Assembly (NCBI RefSeq): GCF_018131015.1
Contig: NZ_JAFCJJ010000002.1
Coordinates: 425,725 to 489,724, forward strand
Direction: 5' to 3'
Source of the DNA: Bradyrhizobium diazoefficiens
GTDB lineage: Bacteria > Pseudomonadota > Alphaproteobacteria > Rhizobiales > Xanthobacteraceae
Length of the DNA: 64,000 bases
Positions 62,155 through 64,000 of this stretch are shown in pieces. Numbering within the stretch: the first letter of the stretch is position 1; each line of letters starts with the position of its first letter. The notes below the pieces were generated by a model. That model searched no databases. It was not told where the DNA came from and was given only the letters and a program-made list of their open reading frames with translations. A program made the translations under genes and the position numbers.

Positions 62155-62167
62155 GTGTCCTGTCCGG

Positions 62168-63673
62168 TTAGCGTGAGGAGGGCGTGAAAACGGGGCCGTT
62201 CGGCTTGATGCGGATGCCCGGCCGCAGGCGCGTCCAGGGCAGCGAAGCGGTGTCGGCGAGCATCGCGCCGGGCGCGGCGCAGATCATCAGCCTTTCCGCG
62301 ATCGGCTCGAAGTCGGCGCGGAAGTGCACCGAGCTCTTGTTGACGAGGATTTTCTGCGCCGTCGGCTCAATGCCGACATAGCGGTACATCGCCTGGTCGG
62401 CGAGCTGCGCCTTGTGCGAGGAGACGACGATTCGGACGTCGCCGATGCGAAGGCACGCGGAGGGGCCCATCTCCATCTCGCGGCCGCCGTAATAGGGGCC
62501 GGGCGCGACGAAGCGGCCGTCGGACAGGGTCTCGACCACGAAGCTCTCGCGATAGGGCGCGTCGCCGGGAATGCCGGACTTGCCGCCGAGCGCGAGCGTG
62601 ACTGTGGCGCCGACACCGGCGGCGTGCGCGGCTCTCGCCGATTCCGGGTCGTAGATCGCGCCGGTCGCGGCGCTCGCCTTGTTGCGCACCAGCGCGCGCA
62701 GCATGCCGGTGGTGTCGGAATCGCCGCCGGCGCCGGGATTGTCCTGGGTGTCGGCGATGACGATGGGCCTGCTCGCGGTCCTGGAAAGCTCCATGGCATG
62801 GCGGACGCCATCGTCGGGCGACCAGATCTTGCCGTCGAAATCGTTCTCGTGGCTCTCGATCAGTTTTACGATCGCGTCGGCCGCTCGATCCGCGTCGGCC
62901 TGCGTCCTGCCATAGGCGAACACGCTCGGCCCGCAATCGCGGAAGTCGGCGGCGGGGAAGCCCGGCGCAAAGGACAGCGTCGGCACCGCATCGCCCTCCA
63001 GCGCGGCGAGCCGTTCGTAGATGCCCTTGGTCGGCTGGTCGTTGGTGCACTGCCAGCTGATGGGGATCAGGAACGGCAATTGCCGGAAGGCCTTTGCGAA
63101 GCGCTCCTTCGTCTTCAGCAGCAATGCGAGGTGCCTTGCGGAAGCCCGCCCGGTCTCGGCCATGTCGACGTGCGGATAGGTGCGGTAGGCAATCAGCGCG
63201 TCCGCATGGTCCATCATCCCGGGCGTGACGTTGGCGTGCAGGTCGAGGCTCGTGACCAGCGGAACATCCGGGCCGATGACGCGGCGTACCCGCGCCAGAA
63301 TCTCGCCTTCGCCGTCGTCGAGATGCTCGGTCACCATGGCGCCGTGCAGGTCGAGATAGACGGCGTCGAGCCGGCCGGCGGCCGCGATGCCGTCGACCAT
63401 GACCTTCACGATGCGCTCGAAGGCGTCCCTTGTGACATGCGCCGACGGGCTTGCGCCGCAGGCGATGGTCGGAACCAGTTCCCAACCGTTGGCCTCGGCG
63501 CTTTCGACGAAGCCGGCCAGGCCGACATTGATGCGCCGCATCACCCGCAGCACGTCGGCGCCTTCCGTCATCGCCGGCCAGCCGCCGCCATGCTGGAAGT
63601 CCGCAAAATTCGCCTTCGTCGGCGCGAAGGTGTTGGTCTCGTGCAGGAAGCCGCCGACGGCGATGCGTGTCAT
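62168..63673 (-). CDS. M81 family (MlrC-like) metallopeptidase
   Basis: The protein has 501 residues. MTRIAVGGFLHETNTFAPTKANFADF starts with the zinc-site HETNTF (His11, Glu12). Further hallmarks are VYLDLHGAMVTEHLDDGEGEILARVRRVIG, TSLDLHANVTPGMMDHADALIAYRTYPHVDMAETG and IVIADTQDNPGAGGDSDTTGMLRAL. MlrC cleaves linearised microcystin peptides in sphingomonads; members in other bacteria have unknown substrates. It is the first gene of the M81-M20-amidase-enoyl-CoA hydratase operon, which suggests breakdown of an amide- or peptide-linked compound. Confidence 0.92.
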   Translation of the reverse strand: MTRIAVGGFLHETNTFAPTKANFADFQHGGGWPAMTEGADVLRVMRRINVGLAGFVESAEANGWELVPTIACGASPSAHVTRDAFERIVKVMVDGIAAAGRLDAVYLDLHGAMVTEHLDDGEGEILARVRRVIGPDVPLVTSLDLHANVTPGMMDHADALIAYRTYPHVDMAETGRASARHLALLLKTKERFAKAFRQLPFLIPISWQCTNDQPTKGIYERLAALEGDAVPTLSFAPGFPAADFRDCGPSVFAYGRTQADADRAADAIVKLIESHENDFDGKIWSPDDGVRHAMELSRTASRPIVIADTQDNPGAGGDSDTTGMLRALVRNKASAATGAIYDPESARAAHAAGVGATVTLALGGKSGIPGDAPYRESFVVETLSDGRFVAPGPYYGGREMEMGPSACLRIGDVRIVVSSHKAQLADQAMYRYVGIEPTAQKILVNKSSVHFRADFEPIAERLMICAAPGAMLADTASLPWTRLRPGIRIKPNGPVFTPSSR

Positions 63674-64000
63674 CAGTTCAAGTCCAGCGTTTGAAAGTGC
63701 GCGACGTTAGCCTTGGCCTTGCGGCGAGAGCAAGGGCGGGAAGCAATCGTGCGATGCATGGCCTCAGGCTGTTTTGGGAATGCTGCGGCTGCGCGTTGTG
63801 AGTGGAGGCGTTTGCCAAACCCTCGGTGTCGTCCTGGCGAAAGCCAGGACCCATACCGCGAGGTCCATCGGTGACACACCGTGCGCGTCCCGAACGACGA
63901 GTCTTCGCCAAACGTCTCCCTGGGGTGATGGGGTGGACGGCCCCCTACGGCATCAAGTGTGCCAGAATGAGGTTGTCACACACCCATTCACAGGAGCCGT
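63674..64000. other. Right-edge intergenic region
   Basis: These 327 bases contain no convincing gene; short open frames lack ribosome sites and family matches. The region holds the promoter of the M81 operon at its left end and a short hairpin repeat at 63831-63850. Confidence 0.6.
63831..63850. repeat. Short hairpin repeat
   Basis: GTCCTGGC and GCCAGGAC pair perfectly across GAAA (63831-63850), followed by CCATACCGCGAGG. It looks like part of another dispersed intergenic palindrome in this genus. No second copy lies in this window. Confidence 0.6.

Noticed and set aside
63678..63911. Small open frame on the - strand at the right edge
   Set aside because: It runs through a hairpin repeat, has no ribosome site and no recognisable motif.

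Overview
The window is high-GC alphaproteobacterial chromosome, most likely Bradyrhizobium or a close relative in the Nitrobacteraceae. The basis is codon bias, the gene families present (usg, DUF2778, FecR with CHASE2-cyclase, a CIRCE-controlled groESL, an Anbu proteasome locus) and several families of palindromic intergenic repeats typical of these genomes. The species call is inference. About 67 protein genes are supported. No rRNA, tRNA, CRISPR array, insertion sequence or prophage was seen.

Layout. 1-14.7 kb: a CYTH-CHAD protein running off the left edge; a DUF2000 gene; an ArsR/SRPBCC/GFA operon with a doubled operator; a TetR/HlyD/ABC efflux operon with four-base start-stop overlaps; a membrane class III cyclase; PhzF; a MASE1 hybrid histidine kinase; a DUF488-DUF72 pair; small secreted proteins. 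14.9-27.8 kb: a surface-glycan region with a DPM-like/GtrA fusion, a GT39-type transferase, a sugar aminotransferase, an RmlB-like dehydratase, GT25 and WbqC genes, then an unusual seven-gene operon (SGNH-like, SDR, ATP-grasp, metallophosphoesterase, two paralogous five-bladed-propeller glycosidase-like proteins, methyltransferase). 28-35.4 kb: a CHASE2 adenylate cyclase with a FecR partner, a DUF2778 protein, GST, isochorismatase/LysR and signal peptidase I.

35.6-46.3 kb: a HigBA toxin-antitoxin pair, groESL behind a CIRCE element, usg behind a structured leader, a cupin with a histone-like tail, a rhomboid-TPR protease between two copies of one repeat, a CNT nucleoside transporter, a secreted Cache protein with a chemoreceptor, and an MFS exporter. 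46.4-52.1 kb: an SDR, then an Anbu (ancestral proteasome beta-subunit) locus with AhpD-like, transglutaminase, alpha-E and circularly permuted ATP-grasp genes. 52.3-58.5 kb: housekeeping and redox genes (CinA-N, xanthine phosphoribosyltransferase, core-MetE-like protein, GST, DsbA-like isomerase, quinone reductase). 58.6-63.7 kb: a catabolic operon (M81 peptidase, M20 amidohydrolase, amidase, enoyl-CoA hydratase).

The least understood systems are the seven-gene operon at 21.7-27.8 kb and the Anbu locus at 47.2-52.0 kb. Both combine ATP-grasp ligases with hydrolase-type partners. The former is probably linked to a surface polymer or small molecule. The latter is probably a peptide-tag synthesis and cleavage system.
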